A DNA stretch of 64,000 bases from Isoperla grammatica (taxonomy: Eukaryota > Arthropoda > Insecta > Plecoptera > Perlodidae), in contig OX246748.1 in the NCBI GenBank assembly GCA_945910005.1, positions 17,588,080 to 17,652,079 of the forward strand, given 5' to 3'. Below the pieces are notes generated by a model. That model saw only the letters and a list, made by a program, of their open reading frames with translations, made no database searches and was not told the DNA's origin. Made by a program: the position numbers and the translations under genes. The stretch's first letter is position 1; each line of letters begins with the position of its first letter. Of the stretch, positions 1 to 12,520 are shown in pieces.

Positions 1-2010
1 ATGGTGGTTTCGAAACTGTTGACAACGGTTCTTTCTTGTTGTGATTTCGGACGATCTGATTTCGCTACCTAAAACGAGTTCTAAAACGTTCTGTGTCGTC
101 ACTTCTTGAATTGAATTAATGGTCAAATATTATCAATTTTTACAAGTATCGATTTTTCTATTTCCAATATAGGCCCTATCGCGTAATTAATCCTTTTTTA
201 CTATGCCTTTTTCGGCTTTTGTTTTTTGTAGGTCAAAAATTATAAAATACATTAATTCAATCACCCATGATCTACAATTGGCACAAAAGTAATGACAAAC
301 AATTCTATTATTGCTGATTTGACCACATAATATTGATACGGTATTTTAGAATATGTTGATAATTTGTTTTGTCAAAATACCGATATCTTATGATACTTCC
401 GATATTTAAATCATCGGCTCATATAAAACAATGCCATACGCATAATTGATACCAGATATTCAGGTATATTCTATTTGGTGGCATGGGCAACGGCATGGGG
501 GGGGGGGAATATACTCGAGTGGAGTTATTTTGAGGCCCTCACGCCGTCCTAACGCGAAGCCGACTCTAGTCAGTATAGGCCTATAGAGTGACCGGTCCCT
601 TCTTGTTCCGTGTCATCGTTATCCCACAACCTGCTGTGAATCCACCTCTTGGCATCCAGTGTCTGCGTAATGAGCAGTTCACACACTCCGCAGTCCGCAC
701 TTCACCTGGAGGACCACATGGTATACACACATCACTCCCCCGCGTAACAAGCCGCAACGGTAGTTACTTACAAGACGCGTTTAGGCGGCGACCGGTGGTC
801 GAACCCAGAACCGCTGACTACGTCAGAGCAGGCACAGTGTTGTAAATTATCTTTGACTAAGATATCAATCAATACCCACATAAAACTATAACAGTGTTTA
901 TTTGTTCGTTCTATTTGATGTAAAAGTACATATAAATGCGTATGGGCTACCTAAAAGTACGTGGAAGAATTTATTTACAATTCTAATTTCGTAGCAAATC
1001 TGGAAATTTGTCCCGGGTAATAAAATAAATCATCTGTATAAGCTGCTTCCAAATGATGAATTAAAAATTGTATGTGATTTTACCATCATTTTTTTCGTTT
1101 CCATACGATACTTCCATGAAACGATTCGATAACTAGTGTTTCATTCATGTCGAATAACAATCACAAGCACATTCTTTCATTATAACATAGTTAACTTTGG
1201 AGAGTACCGGTTGTAGAGCCAGAGGTTCTGGGTTCGAGTTACAGTTGTAGCAGTTTTATTATAATGATACTCACATTGCGTCACATAATTAACACGTAGC
1301 CAGCTGGTTATAATGAAAGTAAATAGCATGTTTGAAACAGTTTTATGCACTTGAACTTGGCATAGATGTGTGATGCTTGGTAATTAGAGCGGTTTGAACT
1401 TTAAACAAGTAGTTTTTCTTGCGTGGTTGTGTGATGGGAAAAGGTGTCAGTGAATGGTTGGAAAGTAACAGTCATCACTATGTGCGCAGCGAAGCCTTAC
1501 GTTACACCCTAGGGGTGTATCTTCGTTCGAGTCAACGACAACGAAAAAACTGTATTCATAGTTCCCACGTGACGTCACAGCGGCCATGATTGCGACACCA
1601 TTGCGGAGCACCAATCCTAGGTAATTGGCAAATAGGCTACTATTCAAAGTGAATAAATAAGCCTTATTAAGAAATTATAAAGTAATCATAAGTAATACAA
1701 AAATCAAAAAAATACCACACATACCAATTTTATTTCAACAACATGCTGAATTTTAAAGAACTAAGCACTTATGTGTTCTAACACAACAGCCTTCAATTGT
1801 TTCTCCATGGCAACGTCAAAGTTTGATCACAAATGTGGCCGCCACGCGCAAATATGAGACGTACGTGCAACCTATGAATACATCCGAGCTGTCGTTTGAG
1901 ACAAGTGGATGAAGAGAGAAGAGCAATTTATTGTCTGCTGTACAAATATTAGAAATACCTATAAACATACAAAGAATTTTAAACTATTACGAGTGTTAGA
2001 ATGATGATTA
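1..2010. other. 5' flank, no gene recognised
   Basis: AT-rich non-coding DNA. The only open frames are short, lack codon structure and match nothing I recognise. There is a short G run near 497-507, a tRNA-B-box-like word (GGTTCTGGGTTCGAGTTAC) near 1223-1241, and one TGACGTCA octamer at 1570-1577. It may belong to an upstream intergenic region or to an intron of cno if the gene has an upstream 5'UTR exon. Confidence 0.5.
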
Positions 2011-2182
2011 TATTTGGCGTTTTACGTCCCATATTTTTGCAACGAGGCTAATCGAGACGATGAGTGGGTGATTGTGAGAATGAAAAAACGCCACATGACA
2101 TCCATGCCCAAGCCAGGATTCGAACCTGAGACCGCGGTTTACTAGATCAACGGCTTATCGACCTCGGCCAACTGTGCCGGCA
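2011..2182 (-). repeat. tRNA-derived SINE (family A, copy 1)
   Basis: Read on the minus strand, the copy starts with a tRNA-like head (GCCGGCACAGTTGGCCGAGG, A-box-like) followed by a B box CAGGTTCGAATCCTGG. A body follows with ATGTGGCGTTTTTTCAT and GGGACGTAAAACGCCA. Related copies lie at 20330-20518 and, truncated, at 17213-17312; a divergent one is near 32966-33065. The acceptor stem does not pair, so this is a retroposon head and not a tRNA gene. Confidence 0.8.
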
Positions 2183-5100
2183 TATTGGTCGAAGACTATA
2201 ATATAAAAAGAAGATAAATGTGTATTTATTTTATTGTGTACTGAGACTTCTTGGTTTACTGTATGGAACAAATACGAATAAACCACTCATAGGTTGTCAG
2301 TATAATATTTAAATATTTATTCGATTTTTTTAGTGAATTTCAGAAATGTGTGATTAATGGATTAGCAAAAAAAATTAGCTTATGTCTACACCGGGCTCTA
2401 ACCTCCTTGGGTTTAATGCACATCAGTCCGTTCAATCTCGATCACCACAATCATTTCAATTTCAAATGTTTATTCTTTTTTTTTTTTTTTAAGTGAACAC
2501 ATCAAAAATATATCCCAAATTGACACCCACATGCTAAATACTATTAGTAGTACGAGTTATATTCCACATCAACAATAGTACCGACTGCAATTGGCGTAAC
2601 TACCGGCTGCGGTCACTAAAATTATAACAAGTAAACGCACGTATGGTACCTACATCAAAAAAATGCATTACCTCTCATTTCTCTTTGCTGGTAGTTGTTA
2701 TACATTACATTCAGTATATTCTCACTGTGTTAATGGGAGCCTATCTATCTGTTGTTTTGTCATGTAAACCAACCAATAATTAGCCCGTATCGTGCGTGTA
2801 AGACACACAAAGAAGACACCGCACGTGTAAGTTCGACACAAAGAAGACACCGACCGCTAGGAAAGTGTTGTTAACACATCGTTCACACGCAAATAATTGG
2901 TCGGACACATCACATTAGGCTTTCACACGTGCCTTGTTGTGTTGTTTATGAATATGATGGCTTCTTGCGTAACTAATAACATCTCGTTTTGATTTACGTC
3001 TCTATTAATTCTAAAATGCGTTCTGTGCTATTCGAGACGATGGGAGAATGAAGGACGATCTATGTAATCTGTGAGCAGTGTTGTCAGGTGATTGGAATAT
3101 GGAAATTTTGTATACATCCTAAAAAAAAAATAACCGATAAATTATTTAGTGATTATTTGACGGTAAATACTGATGGTGGCTTCGATAGCCGAAAAATCGA
3201 TTCTTAATCGAGATTTTTCGCGAAATAGAACATATTTTTAAGTTTTTCGCACTATAATTTTTAATTTTATCACATAAAAAATTGCCTTTTGTTTGTACAT
3301 TTTTAGAAAATGTAGAATATGTAGGTTTGCAATAAAATGATGGTACATGGTAGAAAATAGAAATTATTGTTAATTTTGCCCATTTTAGTACGGGTAGAGC
3401 AGATTATTGTACGAGAATGCTAATTATTGTACGTTTTCGGTAATTATGGTACGTTTGGCAACACTGCTTGTGGGGAACTCGCCCGCGTCATTGCTAGACC
3501 TGTGACCTGCGCCCAATACGAGAAACGGGGGACCTTAATACTTATTTTCTTCTAGCATATTGGAAGACTAATTAATATGCACTAGAGATTCAAGGTTCCT
3601 ACATAATATGTTTTTGGAATACCATAATTCTCTGATGTATTTTTAATTTTATGAGTCGTCAGATAGATAATGATTACCTATCTATACCTAATGAAAACAA
3701 TTGTTTATGTGCATTTAAAATGCAAAATTTGCAAGTAGTTATTCCAAATGTCAAAAGGTGTTAATTTTGAATATTAAGTTATTACCAAGTTAATCTTTCA
3801 TGTTTCTCTGAAGAAGTTGGATGAAGTTCTTGACTTTCAAGAAGGACTAGAGACTAGACCATACCATTGTACGAGTGGGGAACGCCACGCATTATTTAGA
3901 ATAATAATAATATCGCGTTTGAATCGTAGAATTTATTTTTTAAGAGACTTTTCATCTGAAGTTAATGAAATCGTGGAGTTTATTTTTCATCAAGATTTTT
4001 CATCAAGAGGGAAATACGCCTTTATGCGTAGTTTGCCTGAAAGGTTTGCGGGGTGAAGGTATATTGCCTCGTTTGGTAATACTTCGGAATCACGGCATAT
4101 TGATTCAACGTTTCAAAAATAGAATACCATAATATAAATGATAGGGTTAAAAATAGAAGTATGATGATTGGTAGGAATGTACTGATCGCTCAAAGAACTC
4201 TAAACAAATGATAACCTAACTTATGATCATTAGTTCGTGGGGAGTTATTTATACAACTTATATCGGTAGGGATGAAAGATGATGGGTGAAATGCCAAACA
4301 AGAAGACGATAGATTTCCAGATCCATTCTATCGTCCAAACGGAGACATTACTGTTATCAAGTTCAGATATTTTAAGTTTGACATAGTTTGAAGCTATGTT
4401 AATTGAAGAATAGTTACATGACCACCGCCGAGCGTTACAAATATGACTGATTATAAATAATTAGAGATACGTTATTTTATCGTTTTAGGTTTTAGATGCT
4501 AAATTGATCATTTATTTATTGGTTTTATTTTTGAAAACGCTACAAAATGCTAATCTTAAAAAAAAATAATGTGTTCCCATTCCTATTGAGATTAAGTAAA
4601 GAACTGCATTTTCACCCCTTTAAGAAGTTAAAAGTTTCAACTGAATTGATTTTAACTAGTACCTGCACATAATGTTTCATTAGAAGTGCAAGAAACCTCC
4701 TGATATACAAGGTTTTGACGGAAACAAAAATATAAATGCTACAAAATGCTAAATTTAAAATAATTTATGCTAAATTTAGAAAAAGAAATTGCTTAAAACT
4801 AAACAGACGTATCTCTATAAATAATATAATATGGCATGGTTGTCGGGTTGTCACGGGGGTAAGGGGTGGTCAGTGGTCGTAAGCGATGGAGGGGAGCAGC
4901 AGGGGAGCGTCAAACTAAGAAAATCTCAAGACCATAACTGGAACAGACCGCGGGAGGATCTTGTGAACTAACTATATATATAATTATATGTAAATTTAAT
5001 TAAGATTAGCTCCTCTAACCGACTTCCACAAAAAGTGAATGTTATGCCAAAGTGCTAAACATTCTCAGCTTCTGCGGATCGGGTTGCTGACTAGGAAGCC

Positions 5101-5643
5101 CCGAGCTCGAGCCCCGGGCGGGCTACTGTGCGTGTCTGCGAGGAAGGAAAGGTATTTCCGATTCCCAGACAACCGATTGTGTAGTAACTCGTTCTTTTGA
5201 GGTAAAAACCAGACTTAGTGTAACACTTTCCTTGTGCGGGTTTACCATAGGTTGTCTTGTCTACTCACTAACATGCATGTTACCATGCCGGTAAACGATA
5301 TTGCAGTCATACTATATTGAGAGAGAGAGAGCAGTATACTTCCATAAGATGCAAGTTAAAATTCCTCATAGTTTTCTCTCAGAAGTCATAAGACTGCTTG
5401 TTGTATTTGTCTTTTTATGACTATGCGAATTATGTTAACGACAAATTGCCGATTGGTTTATAATCATATGTAGTGCATCAGTGTGTTATTCTATCAACGT
5501 CCAATATAACCCATAAATTGATGTTTTCCTTCTCGATCTAATAAAGAATCAAATAACATAACTATACTCAGTAGAGTTGCGTGCATGATTTGATACTAAA
5601 TTATAGTTCAGTGAGTGTACTGTAAAATACCATCATGCAAACG
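2183..5643. other. non-coding flank
   Basis: No gene is recognised. It holds a probable hAT element (annotated separately), AT-rich unique DNA, and a tRNA-like GC island near 5075-5270 (GAGCTCGAGCCCCGGGCGG) that may be another SINE head. The 79-codon frame at 3817-4056 is unrecognised and probably spurious. Confidence 0.4.
3076..3466. mobile_element. probable non-autonomous hAT element
   Basis: The ends are CAGTGTTGTCA on the left and the inverse, TGGCAACACTG, on the right. This is the CAGNGTTGCCA type of terminus typical of hAT elements. The flanking octamers (TCTGTGAG and CTTGTGGG) are only weakly alike, so a target duplication is not secure. The 391-bp interior is AT-rich with three GTACG-containing sub-repeats near the right end and no coding capacity. 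Confidence 0.55.
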
Positions 5644-6180
5644 TTAACCACACATTAAAGATATTATTTATAATGTTTTAGTGCAAGTTAGTAGTAGTAG
5701 TAGTGATGATGTAAGTAATAGTGCCTGTTGTGATGATACTGTAACCTTGACTGACAAACTGATGTTTGTTATGAGCTTTTTAACCGTCTGATGCAAGGCA
5801 AGTTGCTAACCACACATTAGAGATATCATTTATAATGTTTTAGTGCAAGTTTGTAGTAGTAGTAGTGATGATTTAAGTAATAGTGCCTGTTGTGATGATA
5901 CTTTAACCTTGACTGACAAACTGATGTTTGTTATTGAGCTTTTTAACCGTCTGATGCAAGGCAAGTTGTTAACCACACATTAGAGATATTATTTATAATG
6001 TTTTAGTACAAGTTTGTAGTAGTAGTAGTAGTGATGATTTAAGTAAAAGTGCCTGTTGTGATGATACTGTAACCTTGACTGACGAACTGATGTTTGTTAT
6101 GAGCTTTTTAACCGTCTGATGCAAGGCAAGTTGTTAACCACACATTAGAGATATTATTTATAATGTTTTAGTGCAAGTTT

Positions 6181-6219
<39 letters not shown>

Positions 6220-6367
6220 ATGATTTAAGTAAAAGTGCCTGTTGTGATGATACTGTAACCTTGACTGACAAACTGATGTTTGTTATTGAGCTTTTTAACC
6301 GTCTGATGCAAGGCAAGTTGTTAACCACACATTAGAGATATTATTTATAATGTTTTAGTGCAAGTTT

Positions 6368-6403
<36 letters not shown>

Positions 6404-7987
6404 ATGATTTAAGTAAAAGTGCCTGTTGTGATGATACTGTAACCTTGACTGACAAACTGATGTTTGTTATTGAGCTTTTTAACCGTCTGATGCAAGGCAA
6501 GCTGCTAACCACACATTAGAGATATCATTTATAATGTTTTAGTGCAAGTTTATAGTAGTAGTAGTAGTGATGATTTAAGTAAAAGTGCCTGTTGTGATGA
6601 TACTATAACCTTGACTGACGAACTGATGTTTGTTATTGAGCTTTTTAACCGTCTGATGCAAGGCAAGTTGCTAACCACACATTAGAGATATCATTTATAA
6701 TGTTTTAGTGCAAGTTTATAGTAGTAGTAGTAGTGATGATTTAAGTAATAGTGCCTGTTGTGATGATACTATAACCTTGACTGACGAACTGATGTTTGTT
6801 ATTGAGCTTTTTAACCGTCTGATGCAAGGCAAGTTGCTAACCACACATTAGAGATATCATTTATAATGTTTTAGTGCAAGTTTATAGTAGTAGTAGTAGT
6901 AGTGATGATTTAAGTAATAGTGCCTGTTGTGATGATACTATAACCTTGACTGACGAACTGATGTTTGTTATTGAGCTTTTTAACCGTCTGATGCAAGGCA
7001 AGCTGCTAACCACACATTAGAGATATCATTTATAATGTTTTAGTGCAAGTTTATAGTAGTAGTAGTAGTAGTGATGATTTAAGTAAAAGTGCCTGTTGTG
7101 ATGATACTATAACCTTGACTGACGAACTGATGTTTGTTATTGAGCTTTTTAACCGTCTGATGCAAGGCAAGTTGCTAACCACACATTAGAGATATCATTT
7201 ATAATGTTTTAGTGCAAGTTTATAGTAGTAGTAGTAGTGATGATTTAAGTAATAGTGCCTGTTGTGATGATACTATAACCTTGACTGACGAACTGATGTT
7301 TGTTATGAGCTTTTTAACCGTCTGATGCAAGGCAAGTTGTTAACCACACAGAGATATTATTTATAATGTTTTAGTGCAAGTTTGTAGTAGTGGTAGTGTT
7401 GATTTAAGTAATAGTGCCTGTTGTGATGATACTTTAACCTTGACTGACAAACTGTTGTTTGTTATGAGCTTTTTAACCGTCTGATGCAAGGCAAGTTGTT
7501 AACCACACATTAGAGATATTATTTATAATGTTTTAGTGCAAGTTTGTAGTTGTAGTAGTGATGATTTAAATAATAGTGCCTGTTGTGATGATACTATATC
7601 CTTGACTGACAAACTGATGTAGGTTATTGAGCTTTTTAACCGTCTGATGCAAGGCAAGTTGTTAACCACACATTAGAGATATTATTTGTAATGTTTTAGT
7701 GCAAGTTTGTAGTTGTAGTAGTGATGATTTAAGTAATAGTGCCTGTTGTGATGATACTATAACCTTGACTGACAAACTGATGTTTGTTATTGAGCTTTTT
7801 AACCGTCTGATACAAGGCAAGTTGTTAACCACACATTAAAGATATTATTAATAATGTTTTAGTGCAAGTTTGTAGTAGTAGTAGTAGTGATGATTTAAGT
7901 AATAGTGCCTGTTGTGATGATACTATTACCTTGACTGACAAACTGATGTTTGTTATTGAGCTTTTTAACCGTCTGATAAAAGGCAAG
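5644..7987. repeat. satellite: 14 tandem units of ~165 bp
   Basis: Units start at about 5644, 5806, 5969, 6134, 6321, 6505, 6671, 6837, 7006, 7175, 7340, 7499, 7662 and 7825. Each carries TTAACCACACATTAGAG, a variable (GTA)n/(TAG)n tract, GTGCCTGTTGTGATGATACT, CCTTGACTGAC and AACCGTCTGATGCAAGGCAA. Unit length varies from 159 to 187 bp, mainly through the internal trinucleotide tract, which is longest in units 4 and 5. Adjacent units in the middle share private variants (ACGAACTG, TATAGTAG), as expected from unequal exchange. The array lies about 1 kb upstream of the first recognised cno coding exon. Confidence 0.95.
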
Positions 7988-8995
7988 TTTTTTTATTTTT
8001 AGAACTTTATCCTTACTTCTCTAGAACGTATGACTCGCCAATGAAATGGCTACATTTAATTTCCAACTATGTCTATATTCAACGGCTCAATCGGATTCAC
8101 GGAAAGTTTGCTAAATACGCCAAACATGTCTGAACCATGATGAGATAATAAACTAATACACATTGTTCAGACAGCTTTGCCACAAACCATCCTTCAGGGA
8201 ACATGTCTGGTTAATAGTTTGAAATGTAATTACATTTGTCTGAGGTGAGTGAATACCCAAAAGTTAGATAACTCTACCCTTACCGAGTAGCATCTAAAAT
8301 ACAGACATTCTAATTGCTAATTATACATGAACAGTTGTATTACAAACTCTCATGGGTCTAGACCGTATAACATTAACATACAAGGGGTTACGAGTGCAGT
8401 ACAGCATAACTGATGTAGTTTAATCGTCTTCAATTTCACTTGGTGTAATTCTATGTTGTAACTTGTAATAGCTCCGTTACCTTCTTACTGAGCGTCTTAG
8501 ATAATGTTTTATCAAGTAATGTTAGTGTAGGACGCCAACAGAATGTATACTTCCGCTCATACTCTACTGTACTGGTACCGGTATTTGATTCGATATATTA
8601 TCTATAATGTTTTGTTCAACACATGACATGTAAAATTCTAGGTATTATATGAAAATAAACCGCACTTTTATTTTATTACAGAGGTGATAGTGATAGATGG
8701 GAAAAATACTTCCTTGGTTCAGTAAGCTTTTCTGATATTGTTATTTCATCAAATAGTGATACAATTTTTAATTAGTCTGATCCAATACTTCACGAAGTAC
8801 TTATTTGTAGCGAAATATAATTTAAATATACGCTATTTTGACTAAAATTTTCGTAATCTATTCGATATCACGACGTAGACGTGGAAGGTATGATAGTAGA
8901 TCAGAGGCGTCGAAGTATGAATAGTATGAATAGTGTAAGAGTGAATGGGGTGCAGAAGAGTGTGATAATACCGCCATTTTGTCTCCCTCTTCCAG
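7988..8995. other. cno: proximal flank of cno exon 1
   Basis: No other gene is seen. A polypyrimidine stretch ending TCTCCCTCTTCCAG abuts the ATG at 8996. It could be a splice acceptor for an unseen upstream 5'UTR exon, or simply leader sequence. In-frame stops (TGA, TAA) lie about 25-30 bp upstream, so the reading frame does not extend further left without splicing. No convincing TATA box or initiator could be assigned. Confidence 0.4.
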
Positions 8996-9112
8996 ATGAA
9001 TCCCGCCGAGGTTATCATGAAGAAGCAACAGGAGCGAGACACCCTGCGCAATGTGGTTGCGCAGTGGAACGCCAACCGATTGGACCTCTTCGAACTCTCG
9101 GAACCAAACGAG
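8996..9112 (+). CDS. cno: canoe/afadin, coding exon 1 (N-terminus)
   Basis: This exon has 39 codons, from ATG to GAG, followed by the donor GTATGT. It encodes the start of the canoe/afadin scaffold. The diagnostic stretch is VVAQWNANRLDLFELSEPN, the short N-terminal segment found just before RA1 in insect canoe and vertebrate afadin (WNANRLDLF is near-invariant). The exon ends in phase 0 and joins exon 2, which opens ELEFHGVMRFYFQD. The start was chosen because it gives the expected N-terminal length and in-frame stops lie just upstream; M8 is an alternative start. A consensus-like acceptor sits directly before the ATG, so the exon may begin at 8996 with the 5'UTR elsewhere. Assignment to the family is firm; the exact 5' boundary is not. 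Confidence 0.88.
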
Positions 9113-9236
9113 GTATGTCTTATCTCATTCATTTACTCTGTTAGTCAGTCATTCCACACCTTCTATGGGAGGACGATACTTCTCCTGTCGGATTCAAAAC
9201 GGTGGATTTCGAGTTTAAAAATTCCCCCAAAATTTA

Positions 9237-9585
9237 CTACTCTGCGTGCCAACCTAAGAAGCACCCTGCCAATCACTACATACAAAAGGCGACTTAGCCG
9301 TCGCCTCCTTTGTTGACAGTTGTAGCTTGTATAAAATCTCAAGCGGCAGTCAACGGGGTGGACACACAGTTACAAAAAAGGGACATTCCCTTATATACAG
9401 GGAGCGATACCCGTCCGTAGTCGGGTCGAGGTGACATTCTTCACATCCAGTTGTCGGTACTGGCTAAGAAGGCGAGTGCTTTGCTGAATAATGGGGATAA
9501 TTGACATTTATGATCTCCACAATACTATCACCCCCTTTGAGGTTAGTGATGGGCAGGGTGCTTCTTAGGTTGGCACGCAGAGTAG
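9237..9585. mobile_element. MITE with ~40-bp terminal inverted repeats
   Basis: The left end CTACTCTGCGTGCCAACC continues through AAGAAGCACCCTGCC. It is repeated in inverse at the right end (GGCAGGGTGCTTCTTAGG, then GGCACGCAGAGTAG). The two arms match over about 40 bp with one mismatch. The 349-bp element has no coding capacity and lies 124 bp into intron 1. No clear target duplication was found, so the superfamily is unassigned. Confidence 0.8.
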
Positions 9586-10599
9586 ACTTGGCGTAAGAAG
9601 GGTCCCCCACCTTAAATTTAAACGGTATCTTGATAAATATTCATTACATTTTTGAAAATTGTTTGTTTATTGTTTTTTCCAAAAGTCATACATAACATGT
9701 AATACATACTCTATATTTGTATGGCCCTTCAAGAATAATCTGTACATTTTGTTCGAGTTCTGTCCTAACTGCATGGATTTATGCGATGCAACTTATCTAA
9801 AAAGTGTAACAAACGTGGTATCCCATCGCTTCTACTTCTCCACTAATATTCACGATAGTTCTACAACGTTTAGCTACTTGTGATGGACTCTCTTAGCAGG
9901 CAATAATAATAATGATAATAACAATTAGGCTTTGTACAAGGTTATAATAATAATAACCGGCGAAGTTGGGCGCGCGCGTTTGAAGTGCAAATGTTGACCG
10001 AGCGCGTACGAGACTCACAAAGCGCTTTGTGATGCAAATATCGTCGCTTCGCAGACTACGTCTACGTACTTGCGTCGTGGAAGCCAGGACGTCGTTATAA
10101 CTTTTCGATATACCTTACCTTGCTGGAATTAATTTCATGTCGAGTCTGCAAAATTTGTAGTTGTTTGTAAATAACGTCTTAAGTGTTCATCAGTCACGTG
10201 AAGTGGAGGGGGTCCCCCCCCCCACCACCACCGCCCCCGCCCACGCATACACGAGAGAAACGACCGTGTTTTTTTTTGTTTCTTATGAACATTTCGCGGT
10301 TCAAAGTTTGAACTGACTGTGTGTGTAATGTGGGTAATGCACGAACGTTCTATTTTTGAAATTTTTACTTTATTTGAAAAACGGAAACATTTATTGGAAA
10401 ATAAAATATTTATAAGAAAGAGCATTTAATTCGCTACAGGTTTACTTTTTGAGAATTTAAAGCATTAAAAAAAATAAAAAAAATTCAACGTTGTTTTGCG
10501 CGAAATTCAAGAAAAATATTTTTTTGCACATTCGTACGAAAAGTGTCAATTTTGATACTTCAATCGTCTCCCTTCGCAATGAAGCATGAAATTGTTTTG

Positions 10600-10860
10600 C
10601 CTAAACGTTCTTGACCCTCCCGCTCGGAGGAGGAAGTGGCTACACTAGCGCCGTGCGCGCCACCTGTTGTCGGTCGCGTACACTACCAATACAAGAGGTC
10701 AGTGAGTGCGTAAAGACGTGGGAATATGATGTGTTCCGTCGCCCTGGGCAGGCGCGATAATTGTTGCGGCCGGCGTGGGAACTAGGGACAGGTGGGGCTG
10801 GACGCGGTGACGTCACGTGGCCAGACACCGTGACGTGTATAGGGGGTAGGAACGCCGCTG
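10600..10860. promoter_or_regulatory. CpG-rich block with CRE/E-box palindrome
   Basis: This stretch is strikingly CpG-rich for the window (CGCCGTGCGCGCC, GCGGCCGGCG). It contains an overlapping TGACGTCA (10808-10815) and CACGTG (10814-10819), plus a nearby CACCGTGACGTG. It lies about 1.5 kb downstream of exon 1. It could be an intronic promoter or enhancer, or the GC-rich part of an old transposon. There is no functional evidence. Confidence 0.25.
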
Positions 10861-12520
10861 ATGATCGTAACTACTTGTAGAACGGGTTTTGTGGGGCGCC
10901 AATTTTGAGCGAGTTATTTTAAAGTTTTTTTTTTTTTTTTTTTACTTTAGTTGGAAACAATGTGCTCTTTATTGCAAGAAAACATAACTGAAATGGCAGC
11001 ACAAATTGACATGAAAATAAATGTGCAAAATTTTACAATGCGATTCATTTCTGGTTTTCATACTAACAGTTCCATCTAGTAATTAATTTCGATTAATAAT
11101 TAATATAGTTGTATTTAATATGGATGGCTTTAGTTAAATTCATCTTGAGGCTGTGTGTGTGTGAATATTTATTTATATTACCCTGTATGTGTAATGTTTT
11201 ATTTAAATAACATTGACAAATCGCATAGTTTTGTCAGTGGGCTTTATTTTTTTTATTTCCTATTAGAAAACCAAATTTTTTCAAAAAATATCCCGAATAA
11301 AAATGTCCAATTAAAGTAACATGCCTTATGATAATAAAACATCTTTATTTGGTGATGTATCAGTAATTAAGTAACCAATTACAGTTAACAAGCCGTCACA
11401 TTCCGTATAGTAAACTCCAATCACGCTCTGTGAAGACGTTAGTTATTTCTTATAATGATGTAATGGTTAACTGTGTTTTTGTCTACGTTTTCACCCATGA
11501 ACGGATGTTTCACTCGGAGATAAATAAATAACAGTTATTGGCGGAAGGAAAGTTTAAGCCCCACCTTTGTATTTCTTTAGGTAACAACGTCGCATACTAT
11601 GATAGTAGTTTCTGTATGAATGAACGTATAGGAAGTAGCACATGCATGCATACAGTGTAATTCTTTCCGCCGTGACCTAGAAAACTGTGCCTACCCGCCC
11701 AAAGCTAGATATGCTCGCTTATATATATATGACTGCATATTAAATATTCACGAGGCACAGAGCGCGAAAATGATGCAGGAATTTCGATACAACCGTCTAT
11801 TGTGTATGACACGACACCAAAGAAAATGGGGTTATGCGGCAAATGTTATCATTATTTTAGAATTTCGTGTGGTTATAAAGTATGGATGTGTTAAAAGTGG
11901 AACTTTCAAAATTATTCGTTGATTCGTTAGGATTATATCAACAGATGATATAGTTATTGAATACTGAGGTGCCGTGAACGACGATATTTTTTGTACACTT
12001 TGACTCATACACGTGAATTACAACGTGAATGTGAGTTACAATATTGTCTTATCATTGGAATTGGAATTGTTTAAAAATGTTGAACTTTTAAAACAGAAGA
12101 TTTTCTGAGCGTTACATTTTTTTTGTACGAAAATAATTTGCATAACTGAAATGATGCTATCTATATTGCTATCTATGTAGGTAGACATGTGTTCTAAATG
12201 CGTTATAAAACGTGTAACTCAAATAATTAGATATGCATTTAGATTTTCTTTACATTCATTTTTTAGCTTGGCCGCACAGATGAAGCATAGTTTCAATAAG
12301 ATAACGAAAATAATAATGAGTTTTTCTTCGTCGGAAAACATCGCTGTTGTAACAGATTTAGATGCAAAAAAGGGTAACCATGCAGGGGAGTATATTTGGC
12401 AACAACGCGAGAGCTGCAACAGTTCCGTATACTGGAAAACGCGCGATAAACTACGGCCACAATATTAGCTTACTGGATTTAGGGGCGATGCGAAGGGCGG
12501 GGGAGGGGGTTGGGGGCTAA

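Noticed and set aside
5644..7987. CRISPR-like regular array
   Set aside because: Units are fully repetitive (no unique spacers), about 165 bp long, and the genome is eukaryotic.
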